Origin: Gemmatimonadota bacterium
GTDB lineage: Bacteria; Gemmatimonadota; Gemmatimonadetes; Longimicrobiales; RSA9
Length of the DNA: 6,658 bases
Direction of reading: 5' to 3'
Assembly (NCBI GenBank): GCA_012027055.1
Contig: VEPF01000203.1
Location: 1-6,658, forward strand
Shown here: positions 1-5,841 of the stretch, in pieces
Layout of the letters: each line of letters opens with the position of its first letter
Position numbering within the stretch: position 1 is the stretch's first letter
Translations under genes and position numbers: made by a program
Notes under the pieces: model-generated
The model's input: only the letters and a program-made list of their open reading frames with translations
Told to the model about the DNA's origin: nothing
Databases searched by the model: none

Positions 1-365
1 AAGCCGCCGCTCCAGTCGCGCGCGGACGGGACCAGCCCGACCTGGAGCCCGTGGACGCGGCCGTTCTTCACGGCCGGGTCGGCGCTGCTCCGGATCTGCA
101 CGCCGCTGTTCAGGTTGGTGGCGACCCACACCTCGTACTCGAGGATGAAGTCGGCGAAGCGGGCGTTCGTGCAGAGGAAGCTGTTGGGCGAATTGATGAC
201 GGTGGTGCCCTTGATGGTGCCGTCCTCGACCGCGAACGGGGCGGTGCCGTTGCAGGCATACCAGCCATCGAGGGTCCGGCCGTCGAACAGGGGCCGCCAG
301 CCGTTCTGGGCGTGCAGCGGCGGGGCGAGCAGCAGCGCAACGAGCGTGAAGCCGGCCGTACGCAT
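1..365 (-). CDS. Secreted DUF1080 / 3-keto-disaccharide hydrolase family protein, 5' part only
   Basis: Reading leftward from the ATG at 363-365, the frame stays open to the window edge (121 codons seen); the C-terminal part is missing. Residues 1-20 form a classical Sec signal peptide: MRTAG, a hydrophobic core FTLVALLLAP, then a cleavage site after Leu-His-Ala-Gln. The mature protein opens with Trp23-Arg-Pro-Leu-Phe-Asp-Gly-Arg-Thr-Leu-Asp-Gly-Trp35, the hallmark start of DUF1080 (Pfam 3-keto-disaccharide hydrolase). It continues with VEDGTIKG (46-53), FILEYEVW (73-80) and an Asn-Ser-Gly motif (87-89), matching the family's concanavalin-like sandwich. Family members are usually about 200-260 residues, so roughly half is seen. 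Known members act on 3-keto-glycosides or bind glycans outside the cytoplasm; the substrate here cannot be told. The upstream ribosome-binding site is weak; the start is chosen because the signal peptide begins there. It diverges from the synthetase gene. Confidence 0.88.
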   Translation of the reverse strand, partial: MRTAGFTLVALLLAPPLHAQNGWRPLFDGRTLDGWYACNGTAPFAVEDGTIKGTTVINSPNSFLCTNARFADFILEYEVWVATNLNSGVQIRSSADPAVKNGRVHGLQVGLVPSARDWSGG

Positions 366-446
366 TGGTAGGGCCCACTCGAGAAAAGGGCCAGGGCCAA
401 GCGCCAAGAGACAAAATGTGGGGGGGGGATTCGGCCGGCGACAAGG

Positions 447-470
447 CGGCCGGGCGGCACGCCCGGGCCG
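447..470. repeat. GC-rich inverted repeat (hairpin)
   Basis: CCGGGC at 450-455 and GCCCGG at 461-466 pair perfectly around a five-base loop. Three more pairs (447-449 with 468-470) can form if G467 is bulged. There is no T tract on either side, so it is not a classical terminator. It lies in the leader region of the leftward DUF1080 gene or between the two promoters; its role is unknown. Confidence 0.35.
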
Positions 471-532
471 GCGGTGGGGCGGAGCCATCGACGGCCGAGC
501 GCGAGGTCCTGGTCCGCGCGGATGGTCGGTAA

Positions 533-543
533 GGGGATTCCCC
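533..543. repeat. Short palindrome GGGGATTCCCC, possible operator
   Basis: Five-base arms GGGGA and TCCCC flank a single T, 130 bases upstream of the synthetase start. Its size suits a small protein-binding site, but in DNA this GC-rich such palindromes arise by chance, and no second copy was seen. Confidence 0.2.
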
Positions 544-662
544 CGCGCCGGTCCGGCCTTTCCCGGCTGTGCCGCGGCCGGGCCCGCGAGTAGCTTGGCG
601 CCGTGGTGATGCGGACGACCCGGACCGACCCTCCGCCGTTCCGCGCCGCGGCTCCAGCTCAC

Positions 663-668
663 GGGGGA
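663..668 (+). promoter_or_regulatory. Ribosome-binding site of the acyl-CoA synthetase gene
   Basis: GGGGGA lies four bases before the ATG at 673-675. It is purine-rich and correctly placed, though not a perfect Shine-Dalgarno core, and it supports this start. Confidence 0.5.
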
Positions 669-672
669 CACC

Positions 673-2826
673 ATGGACAAGGTCGAGGGCCCGCTGCAGC
701 CCATCTTCGAGCCGCGCTCGATCGCGGTCATCGGTGCCAGCCGCACGCCCGGCACGGTGGGCTACGAGCTGGTGCACAACCTGCTCGCGGACGGCTATAC
801 CGGCCCGATCTACCCGGTCAACCCGAACGCGGCCGCGGTGCACTCGATCCCGGCGTACGTCACGATCGAGGCGGTGCCCTACGAAGTGGACCTCGCGCTC
901 ATCGCCGTGCCCAAGGAGCGGGTGGTGGCGACCGCGGAGGCGTGCGGCCGGAAGGGGGTGCGCGCGCTGGTGGTGATCTCGGCGGGCTTCAAGGAGGTGG
1001 GGCCGGAAGGCGCGGAGCGGGAGCGGGCGCTGCTGCGGGTGGCGCAGCGCTACGGCATGCGCATGATCGGCCCGAACTGCCTGGGGGTGGTGAACACCTC
1101 ACCGGCCTTCTCGATGAATGCGACCTTCGCGCAGGTGATGCCGCCGCCGGGCGGCGTCAGCTTCATGAGCCAGTCCGGGGCGATGGGCGTCACCATCCTG
1201 GATTATGCCGCGGAGTATGGGATCGGCGTGAACCATTTCGTGTCCGTGGGCAACAAGGCGGACGTGAGCGGCAACGATCTGCTCGAGTACTGGGCGGATG
1301 ATCCGGCCACGAGCGTGATCCTCATGTACCTGGAGAGCTTCGGGAACCCGCGCCGGTTCACCCGGCTGGCGCGCGAGGTGACGAAGCGGAAGCCGATCGT
1401 GGCGGTGAAGGCGGGGCGGACGGCAGTGGGCGCGCGGGCGGCGTCGTCGCACACGGGCGCGCTCTCCGGGACCGATGCCGCGACTGATGCGCTGCTCGCG
1501 CAATGCGGCGTGCTGCGGGTGGAGACGGTGGAGGACCTGTTCGACCTGGCCATGGCCTTCAGCCACCTGCCGGTGCCGTGCGGCAACCGCGTTGCGAGCG
1601 TTACCAACGCGGGCGGTCCCGGCATCATCCTGGCGGACACGTGCGAATCGCGCGGGCTCAAGGTGGCCGAGCTGTCCGAGAGCACGCAGCAGCAGCTGCG
1701 CGCCACGCTGCCGGAGGAAGCCAGCTGGCGGAACCCGGTGGACATGATCGCGAGCGCCACTGCGGACACGTACCGCACCGTGCTCGGGATCGTGCTCCAG
1801 GATGAGAACGTGGACGCGGTCATCGCCGCGTTCGTGCCGCCGCACCGGGTCCGGCAGCAGGACGTGGCACGCGCGGACGTGGCCGCGCGCCGGACCCACC
1901 CGGACCAGCCGATGCTGGCCGTGCTCATGGGTAGGAAGGGCCTGCCCGAGGGGCGCGCCGACCTGAACGCCGCGCACGTGCCCGGCTACATATTCCCGGA
2001 ATCCGCCGCGAACGCGCTGGCCGCCATGTACCGCTACCGTCGCTGGCTCGAGCGGCCGGCAGGCGAGTACCGCGAGTTCGCCGTCGACCGCCCGGCCGCG
2101 GACCGCATCGTGGCCGCGCAGCGGGAACGCGGTGGCGGCTACCTGGCCGGTGAGGCCGGGTTCGCGCTGCTGCGGGCGTACGGCGTGACCACGCTGCGGT
2201 CGCAGCTGGCGCGCACGCGCGCCGAAGCCGCGGCGGTCGCGGCGGAGCTGGGTTTGCCGGTGGTGATGAAGATCGTGTCGCCGCAGATCGTGCACAAAAC
2301 CGACGTGGGCGGCGTGGCGCTGGACCTGCGCACCGTGGACGAGGTGGAGCGCGCCTGGGACGGCATGATGGCCCGGGTGCAGGCGAGGGTGCCGGGGGCG
2401 GTCATCGAGGGCGTGCTGGTGGAGCAGTACGTGCGGGGTGGGCGGGAGACCATCATCGGCATGAGCCAGGACCCGTCTTTCGGGCCGGTGCTCATGTTCG
2501 GGCTGGGCGGCATCTACGTGGAAGCGCTCAAGGACGTGGCGTTCCGGGTGCAGCCGGTGAGCGACATCGACGCGCACGAGATGGTGCGCGCGATCCGCGG
2601 CATCAAGCTCCTGGAGGGCGTACGCGGCGAGCCGCCGGCCGACCTGGCCGCGGTGGCGGAGGCGATCCAGCGGATCTCGCAGCTGGTGGGCGACTACCCG
2701 GAGATCGCGGAGCTGGACATCAACCCGTTCGTGGTCTTCGAGAAGGGCGGAGTCGCGGTGGACGCCCGCATCCGCATCGCGGCGGACGCAAGGGCACTAC
2801 CCGGGCCGGCGCCGGATGGCGCGTAG
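673..2826 (+). CDS. ADP-forming acyl-CoA synthetase (acetate--CoA ligase family), fused alpha-beta form
   Basis: The 717-residue cytoplasmic protein has the full domain order of single-chain NDP-forming acyl-CoA synthetases. A CoA-binding Rossmann domain (about 10-135) carries SIAVIGASRTPGTVG (16-30). Succinyl-CoA-ligase-like flavodoxin domains span about 155-450, with GPNCLG (133-138) and SQSGAMG (166-172). A C-terminal ATP-grasp domain (about 485-705) ends with ELDINPF (680-686). His260 in SSHTGALSG matches the phosphorylated active-site histidine of the alpha part. His541 in VHKTDVGGV matches the second relay histidine of the ATP-grasp part. In known relatives the enzyme reversibly interconverts acyl-CoA + ADP + Pi with the acid + CoA + ATP; the acyl substrate (acetate, propionate or another acid) cannot be read from sequence. 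There is no C-terminal GNAT domain, which argues against a Pat/PatZ-type protein acetyltransferase. The start is an ATG with a plausible ribosome-binding site, immediately before the expected N-terminus. It stands alone on its strand and converges on the TPR gene. Confidence 0.93.
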   Translation: MDKVEGPLQPIFEPRSIAVIGASRTPGTVGYELVHNLLADGYTGPIYPVNPNAAAVHSIPAYVTIEAVPYEVDLALIAVPKERVVATAEACGRKGVRALVVISAGFKEVGPEGAERERALLRVAQRYGMRMIGPNCLGVVNTSPAFSMNATFAQVMPPPGGVSFMSQSGAMGVTILDYAAEYGIGVNHFVSVGNKADVSGNDLLEYWADDPATSVILMYLESFGNPRRFTRLAREVTKRKPIVAVKAGRTAVGARAASSHTGALSGTDAATDALLAQCGVLRVETVEDLFDLAMAFSHLPVPCGNRVASVTNAGGPGIILADTCESRGLKVAELSESTQQQLRATLPEEASWRNPVDMIASATADTYRTVLGIVLQDENVDAVIAAFVPPHRVRQQDVARADVAARRTHPDQPMLAVLMGRKGLPEGRADLNAAHVPGYIFPESAANALAAMYRYRRWLERPAGEYREFAVDRPAADRIVAAQRERGGGYLAGEAGFALLRAYGVTTLRSQLARTRAEAAAVAAELGLPVVMKIVSPQIVHKTDVGGVALDLRTVDEVERAWDGMMARVQARVPGAVIEGVLVEQYVRGGRETIIGMSQDPSFGPVLMFGLGGIYVEALKDVAFRVQPVSDIDAHEMVRAIRGIKLLEGVRGEPPADLAAVAEAIQRISQLVGDYPEIAELDINPFVVFEKGGVAVDARIRIAADARALPGPAPDGA
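2806..2815. repeat. Perfect 10-base palindrome at the end of the synthetase gene
   Basis: CCGGCGCCGG sits inside the last codons of the synthetase gene, just before the converging stop codons. It could fold only into a tiny hairpin and no T tract follows, so it is recorded as a palindrome and not as a terminator. Confidence 0.25.
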
Positions 2827-2827
2827 T

Positions 2828-4564
2828 TCAGGGCAGTCCGATCCGGTCCAGCAGCCGCCGCATGCGCGGATCTCCACGGTATGGCTGGAACACGGGATCC
2901 ACGCCCAGGTCCGGGGCAGAAGGGTCCTTCTCGGCGATCGCGCGCTCCAGCAGCGCGAAAACGCGGTCAGCGTCGCCGGTCCCGGCCCAGGCGTTGGCGA
3001 GCAGGTAGGGACTCGGGTCCGGCAGCGCCTGCAGCGCGCGGATCGTCCGCACGGCCTCGGGCCGGCGGCCAGCGCGGCCCATGACGTACGCCAGCGTAGC
3101 GAGTGAGTACTGGTCCTGCGGGCCCCGCCGCAGCGCTGCCTCGGCGTGGGCGATCGCGTCTGCCATCCGCCCCAGGAACACGTAGTTGTTGGCGGCGTTC
3201 GCGAGGGCCACGGGGTCGTCCGGCGTCAGCGCCAGCTCCATGGCGTAGCTCTGTCTCGCCAGCTCGAACTCCCCGAGCGACGCGTACAGGCTGGCCAGGT
3301 TGCCGATCATGCCCGGATCGAGCGGGTCCAGGTCGGCGGCGCGCCTGGCTTCCGCGATGGCTTCCTCGCGTCGCCCGAGATTCATGAGCAGCCAGCCATA
3401 CAGACTGTGCATCCGGGCATTCCCGGGGTTCAGCTCGAGTGCCCGACGGTAGTGCGTCGCCGCGCGCTGGAAGTCCCAGTCGAAGTACTGGGCGAGGAAG
3501 GCGAGCACGTAGTGCGCCTCGGCCACGTCGGGATCGATCGTCAGCGCCTGCCGGGCCAGGCGTCCGGCCTCGGACACGAGGGAATCGCGCGGCCCCCAGC
3601 GGGCGTAAGCCTGGTAGCCGTAGACCCTGCCGAGTTCGGCGTAGGCGCGGGCGTAACGCGGATCGAGCTCGATCGCCTGGCGGAAGCACCGGATGGCCTG
3701 CGCGGCGCCGTCACGGGTGTAGGGCCGGACCAGCTGCAGGCCCCTGAGCAGCAGCGCGTGCGCCTCGGGGTCGCGCGTCTGCTCCCGCGCGAGCGGCGCG
3801 TCCGCGTGGTCAGCGCCCAGGCGCAGCTCGAGCGCGCCTACGATGGCGCGGGAGATCTCGTCCTGCACCGCGAAGATGTCCCGGAGGTCGCGGTCGTACG
3901 TCTCGCTCCAGAGGTGGTAGCCGCTGGCGGCATCGATGAGCTGCGCCGTGATCCGCACCCGGTCCCCGGACTTCCGCACGCTCCCTTCCAGCACGTGCGC
4001 CACGCGCAGCGCCCGCGCCACCGAGTCGAGCGGCAGCCGGCTGCCCTTGTAGGCGAAGGCGCTGGTGCGCGAGATCACCCGCAGCTCCGGCAACCGCGAC
4101 AGCACGTTCAGCAGCTCCTCCGTGAGCCCGTCGGAGAAGTAATCCTGGTCGTGCCCGGGGCTCAGGTCGGCGAAAGGCAGCACCGCGATCGAGCCCTGCT
4201 CGGCCACGGCCGCAGGCGACGTCGTCTCCGCCGGTGCCCGCGCAGCGCCACCGCCCGCGCGCGCCCCCCGACCCACGATGGCCACCGCCGCGCCCGCGAG
4301 CACCAGGATGCCCGCGAGCATGAGCAGTTCGACGCCGCTCACCCGCTGCGCGCCCTTCTCCCCGTGGTACCAGGCGAGGACCAGTACGGCCAGGAAGCCC
4401 ACGGCGAGCACCGCGGTGGCGGCCCGGAGCACGCGCGCGGGCCAGGCGAAGGGTTGGGCGAGGAGATCGAGGACCTGGAGCAGCAGCCAGGCGCCGGCGA
4501 GGTACGCGAGGGCCCAGTGGCCGAGCTTGCGACGGCTCAGATCGGCAAGAAAGGTGCGCACCAC
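2828..4564 (-). CDS. Membrane-anchored TolB/FlgO-like domain and TPR protein
   Basis: The 578-residue protein has four parts. A basic N-terminus (1-16) leads into a hydrophobic module with three likely membrane segments (about 17-39, 47-66, 78-98). An Ala/Gly-rich linker spans about 99-122. A TolB-N/FlgO-like domain (about 123-250, COG5616 type) starts with GSIAVLPFADLSPGHDQDYF and includes LTEELLNVLSRLPELRVISRTS. About eight tetratricopeptide repeats follow (266-549), with typical A-IELDP / AADLDP repeat ends. The C-terminus, DPVFQPYRGDPRMRRLLDRIGLP, is the usual cap of this family. TPRs bind proteins; the TolB-like part has no known catalysis. Such chains often carry an N-terminal kinase, cyclase or DNA-binding domain, and none is present here. 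With the N-terminus inside and three helices the C-terminal part would be periplasmic, but the arginines just after helix 3 make the topology uncertain. The start is GTG at 4562-4564, with GGAGG nine bases upstream, and it aligns with the ATG of the neighbouring paralog. Confidence 0.88.
   Translation of the reverse strand: MVRTFLADLSRRKLGHWALAYLAGAWLLLQVLDLLAQPFAWPARVLRAATAVLAVGFLAVLVLAWYHGEKGAQRVSGVELLMLAGILVLAGAAVAIVGRGARAGGGAARAPAETTSPAAVAEQGSIAVLPFADLSPGHDQDYFSDGLTEELLNVLSRLPELRVISRTSAFAYKGSRLPLDSVARALRVAHVLEGSVRKSGDRVRITAQLIDAASGYHLWSETYDRDLRDIFAVQDEISRAIVGALELRLGADHADAPLAREQTRDPEAHALLLRGLQLVRPYTRDGAAQAIRCFRQAIELDPRYARAYAELGRVYGYQAYARWGPRDSLVSEAGRLARQALTIDPDVAEAHYVLAFLAQYFDWDFQRAATHYRRALELNPGNARMHSLYGWLLMNLGRREEAIAEARRAADLDPLDPGMIGNLASLYASLGEFELARQSYAMELALTPDDPVALANAANNYVFLGRMADAIAHAEAALRRGPQDQYSLATLAYVMGRAGRRPEAVRTIRALQALPDPSPYLLANAWAGTGDADRVFALLERAIAEKDPSAPDLGVDPVFQPYRGDPRMRRLLDRIGLP
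4268..4564 (-). repeat. Duplicated 5' coding module, copy 1
   Basis: This segment encodes residues 1-99 of the TolB/TPR protein. It aligns without gaps to 5357-5653 (offset 1089 bases). By eye the proteins match at about 83 of 99 positions, with residues 11-43 identical, and the DNA at roughly 85 %. The longest exact match is 32 bases, 4467-4498 against 5556-5587. Identity stops abruptly after the third hydrophobic segment. Confidence 0.9.
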
Positions 4565-4573
4565 CGGTGCCGG

Positions 4574-4578
4574 CCTCC
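4574..4578 (-). promoter_or_regulatory. Ribosome-binding site of the TolB/TPR gene
   Basis: GGAGG on the minus strand, nine bases before the GTG at 4564. It decides in favour of this GTG as the start, together with the alignment to the paralog's ATG. Confidence 0.65.
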
Positions 4579-4643
4579 GGCGCGGAGCGAATGCTCCACG
4601 ACCCCGCGAGTGGCAGTGGGGCTACGTTGGTCGCTTCCCGGCA

Positions 4644-4672
4644 ATAATGCGCCCGGGGGACGGGCGGGACAA
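4644..4672 (-). promoter_or_regulatory. Candidate promoter of the TolB/TPR gene
   Basis: On the minus strand TTGTCC (4667-4672) and CATTAT (4644-4649) are separated by exactly 17 bases. Each matches four of six positions of the sigma-70 consensus. The -10-like element is an AT-rich island in GC-rich DNA, lies 80 bases before the GTG start, and recurs at nearly the same distance before the paralogous gene. Read from sequence only. Confidence 0.45.
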
Positions 4673-4722
4673 GCCGGATGTGGCGGCGCTGGAGGCGGTG
4701 GACGTCGTCGGCGGGGAGGTGC

Positions 4723-4742
4723 GTCGCCTCGCGTAAGGCGAC
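4723..4742 (-). terminator. Hairpin downstream of the 290-residue protein gene, possible weak terminator
   Basis: GTCGCCT (4723-4729) and AGGCGAC (4736-4742) form a perfect seven-base stem with a six-base loop, 39 bases beyond the TAG stop at 4781-4783 and before the next promoter. The position suits transcription termination, but no T tract follows on the minus strand. It may only stabilise an mRNA end. Confidence 0.3.
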
Positions 4743-4780
4743 AGCGCCATTGGCGTGACGGTCAGCTGCAGCGGCGCCGG

Positions 4781-5653
4781 CTACTCGCGGTCAATGCGGA
4801 GGTGCAGGAGGTCGCGGACGCGCACCTTCAGCGCGCTCGCAGTGCCGGGGTCCCGCCAATGGGGTGAGCCGTAATCGCGGATGGCGAACACGTGTACGCG
4901 CGCGCGCAACGTGGGTGCTGCAGCATAAGCGTCCGCGAACAGCGAGTCGACGAACGTCCTGAGCAGCGCCTCACAATTCGGAACGCACCTGATCTCGCCC
5001 CCCCGGCTGTAGATCAGGAAGTCGGTGTCGCCGTCGCCGAAGTAGGACAGGAGCTGCCCGAGGCGCGTAAATGCGGCCGGGTAGTCGCAGTCCCGGGCGC
5101 AGAACGCGGACAGATGAATCAACACCAGGTCCGGGTCGAAACGTCGGATCTCCATATCCCGGTGCCAGATGCGCCCGATCGTCTCTTTCTGCCGGCGAAT
5201 GGGCAGATCGAGCAGGATGTCGCTCAGGAGGTCCGCATTGGTGCCGTTGTTCTGCAGCGTTTCCTCGTCGTAGACGCGCTCGGGATTGGGCGAATCCATC
5301 ATGATGACGAGTGGCTGTTCTGGCGGCGGCGCTGCTGCCACCGCTGCATCGCGCCTGCGAGTCACCACCACTGTTGCCGCCCCGGCAATCACGAGGATGC
5401 CGGTCAGCATGAGGAGCTCTACCCCGGAAACCCGCTGCGCGCCCTTCTCGCCGTGGTACCAGGCGATCACCAGGACGGCGAAGAAGCCGATGGCCAGCAG
5501 CACGGTGGCGGCGCGGAGCACGAGCGCGGGCCAGGCGAAAGGTTGGGCGAGGAGGTCGAGGACCTGGAGCAGCAGCCAGGCGCCGGCCAGATAGGCGAGC
5601 GCCCAGTGACCGAGCTTGCGGCGACCCAGACCGGCAAGGAAGGAGCGCAGCAT
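4781..5653 (-). CDS. Membrane protein of unknown function: shared three-helix module plus an unrecognised C-terminal domain
   Basis: The protein has 290 residues. Residues 1-99 are nearly the same as in the neighbouring TolB/TPR protein (basic N-terminus, three hydrophobic segments, conserved WYHGEKGAQRVSGVELLM between helices 2 and 3). After an Ala/Pro linker (about 101-113) the rest (114-290) shares nothing with the TolB/TPR part, and I cannot assign it to a named family. It begins PLVIMMDSPNPERVYDEETL and contains NNGTNADLLSDILLDLP (135-151), WHRD (163-166), DPDLVLIHLSAF (173-184) and a final RDYGSPHWRDPG (259-270). Four cysteines form two CX3C pairs (185/189 and 223/227). An Asp-Ser near the start, 'PDLVLIHLS' in the middle and Asp...His near the end faintly recall an SGNH hydrolase; this is a weak guess. 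The start is the ATG at 5651-5653: GGAG lies nine bases upstream and it aligns with the paralog's start. An in-frame TTG at 5680 would add nine residues absent from the paralog. Confidence 0.8.
   Translation of the reverse strand: MLRSFLAGLGRRKLGHWALAYLAGAWLLLQVLDLLAQPFAWPALVLRAATVLLAIGFFAVLVIAWYHGEKGAQRVSGVELLMLTGILVIAGAATVVVTRRRDAAVAAAPPPEQPLVIMMDSPNPERVYDEETLQNNGTNADLLSDILLDLPIRRQKETIGRIWHRDMEIRRFDPDLVLIHLSAFCARDCDYPAAFTRLGQLLSYFGDGDTDFLIYSRGGEIRCVPNCEALLRTFVDSLFADAYAAAPTLRARVHVFAIRDYGSPHWRDPGTASALKVRVRDLLHLRIDRE
5357..5653 (-). repeat. Duplicated 5' coding module, copy 2
   Basis: Partner of 4268-4564, in direct orientation. It encodes residues 1-99 of the 290-residue protein. Similarity appears to continue upstream through the leader to about 5760, with TGGCAG at 5697-5702 matching 4611-4616 and ATAATG at 5731-5736 matching 4644-4649, but it is much weaker there. 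Confidence 0.88.
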
Positions 5654-5662
5654 GGAGGCCAA

Positions 5663-5666
5663 CTCC
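5663..5666 (-). promoter_or_regulatory. Ribosome-binding site of the 290-residue protein gene
   Basis: GGAG on the minus strand, nine bases before the ATG at 5651-5653. The spacing is the same as for the paralogous gene. It lies between the alternative TTG and the ATG, so it favours the ATG. Confidence 0.6.
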
Positions 5667-5730
5667 AGGCTGCAGAGCAATTCCGCAGCCCCTGAATGGC
5701 AGCAGGGCCACTCGCTTCACGCCCGCGTCA

Positions 5731-5760
5731 ATAATGCAGCCACGGGTTGGCCGAGGACAG
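5731..5760 (-). promoter_or_regulatory. Candidate promoter of the 290-residue protein gene
   Basis: On the minus strand CATTAT (5731-5736) is preceded by CTGTCC (5755-5760, 18-base spacing), or TGTCCT at 17-base spacing. The -10-like element is identical to that of the paralog, sits 78 bases before the ATG, and shares TGTCC in the -35 position. The recurrence is the main support; the -35 match to consensus is poor. Confidence 0.4.
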
Positions 5761-5772
5761 GGCGGCAGCTCA

Positions 5773-5798
5773 GGACCGGGCCGGCCAGGTGGTGGTCC
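5773..5798 (-). repeat. Inverted repeat downstream of hemE
   Basis: GGACC (5773-5777) and GGTCC (5794-5798) can pair around a 16-base loop that itself contains the palindrome GGCCGGCC (5779-5786). It lies 44 bases beyond the hemE stop. It has no T tract and is weak as a terminator; recorded as the only structure seen between hemE and the next promoter. Confidence 0.25.
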
Positions 5799-5841
5799 CG
5801 GGGTTCGGCGAGCGCGTGTCGACCGCCGGGCTCCTGGATCG

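Larger units (their letters stand above)
366..672. other. Divergent intergenic region, no gene seen
   Basis: This 307-base stretch separates two genes transcribed away from each other, so both promoters should lie here. I could not find a convincing -35/-10 pair for either gene in this very GC-rich DNA. It contains a run of nine G (420-428), a strong hairpin (447-470), an 11-base near-palindrome (533-543) and further GC-rich short inverted repeats around 565-585. Open frames crossing it show no recognisable protein features and are best read as shadows. Confidence 0.6.

Noticed and set aside
110..460. 116-codon minus-strand frame and overlapping plus-strand frames at the left end
   Set aside because: Pro/Ser/Arg-rich shadows; the minus-strand frame starting at 365 carries a signal peptide and the DUF1080 signature.
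1099..2577. Long open frame (492 codons) on the minus strand inside the synthetase gene
   Set aside because: Its product is a His/Arg-rich low-complexity chain with no domain, typical of antisense frames in GC-rich genes, while the plus strand encodes a complete known enzyme.
673..2826. Pat/PatZ-type protein acetyltransferase
   Set aside because: Those proteins carry an additional GNAT domain of about 150 residues; this chain ends right after the ATP-grasp domain.
3146..4867. Open frame of 573 codons on the plus strand opposite the TolB/TPR gene
   Set aside because: Composition (Arg, His, Val, Glu, Pro repeats) is that of an antisense shadow; the minus strand has clear TolB and TPR motifs over the same bases.
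2828..5653. A defence or toxin-antitoxin system built from the two membrane proteins
   Set aside because: No nuclease, NTPase, toxin or phage-related motif is visible in either protein, and the neighbours are housekeeping genes; nothing beyond novelty of one domain supports it.
5654..5680. TTG at 5680 as start of the 290-residue protein gene
   Set aside because: It would add nine residues with no counterpart in the paralog, and the GGAG site lies downstream of it, correctly spaced for the ATG at 5653.
4892..5695. 267-codon plus-strand frame opposite the 290-residue protein gene
   Set aside because: It mirrors the antisense frame found over the paralogous module, so the similarity between the two frames only reflects the DNA repeat.
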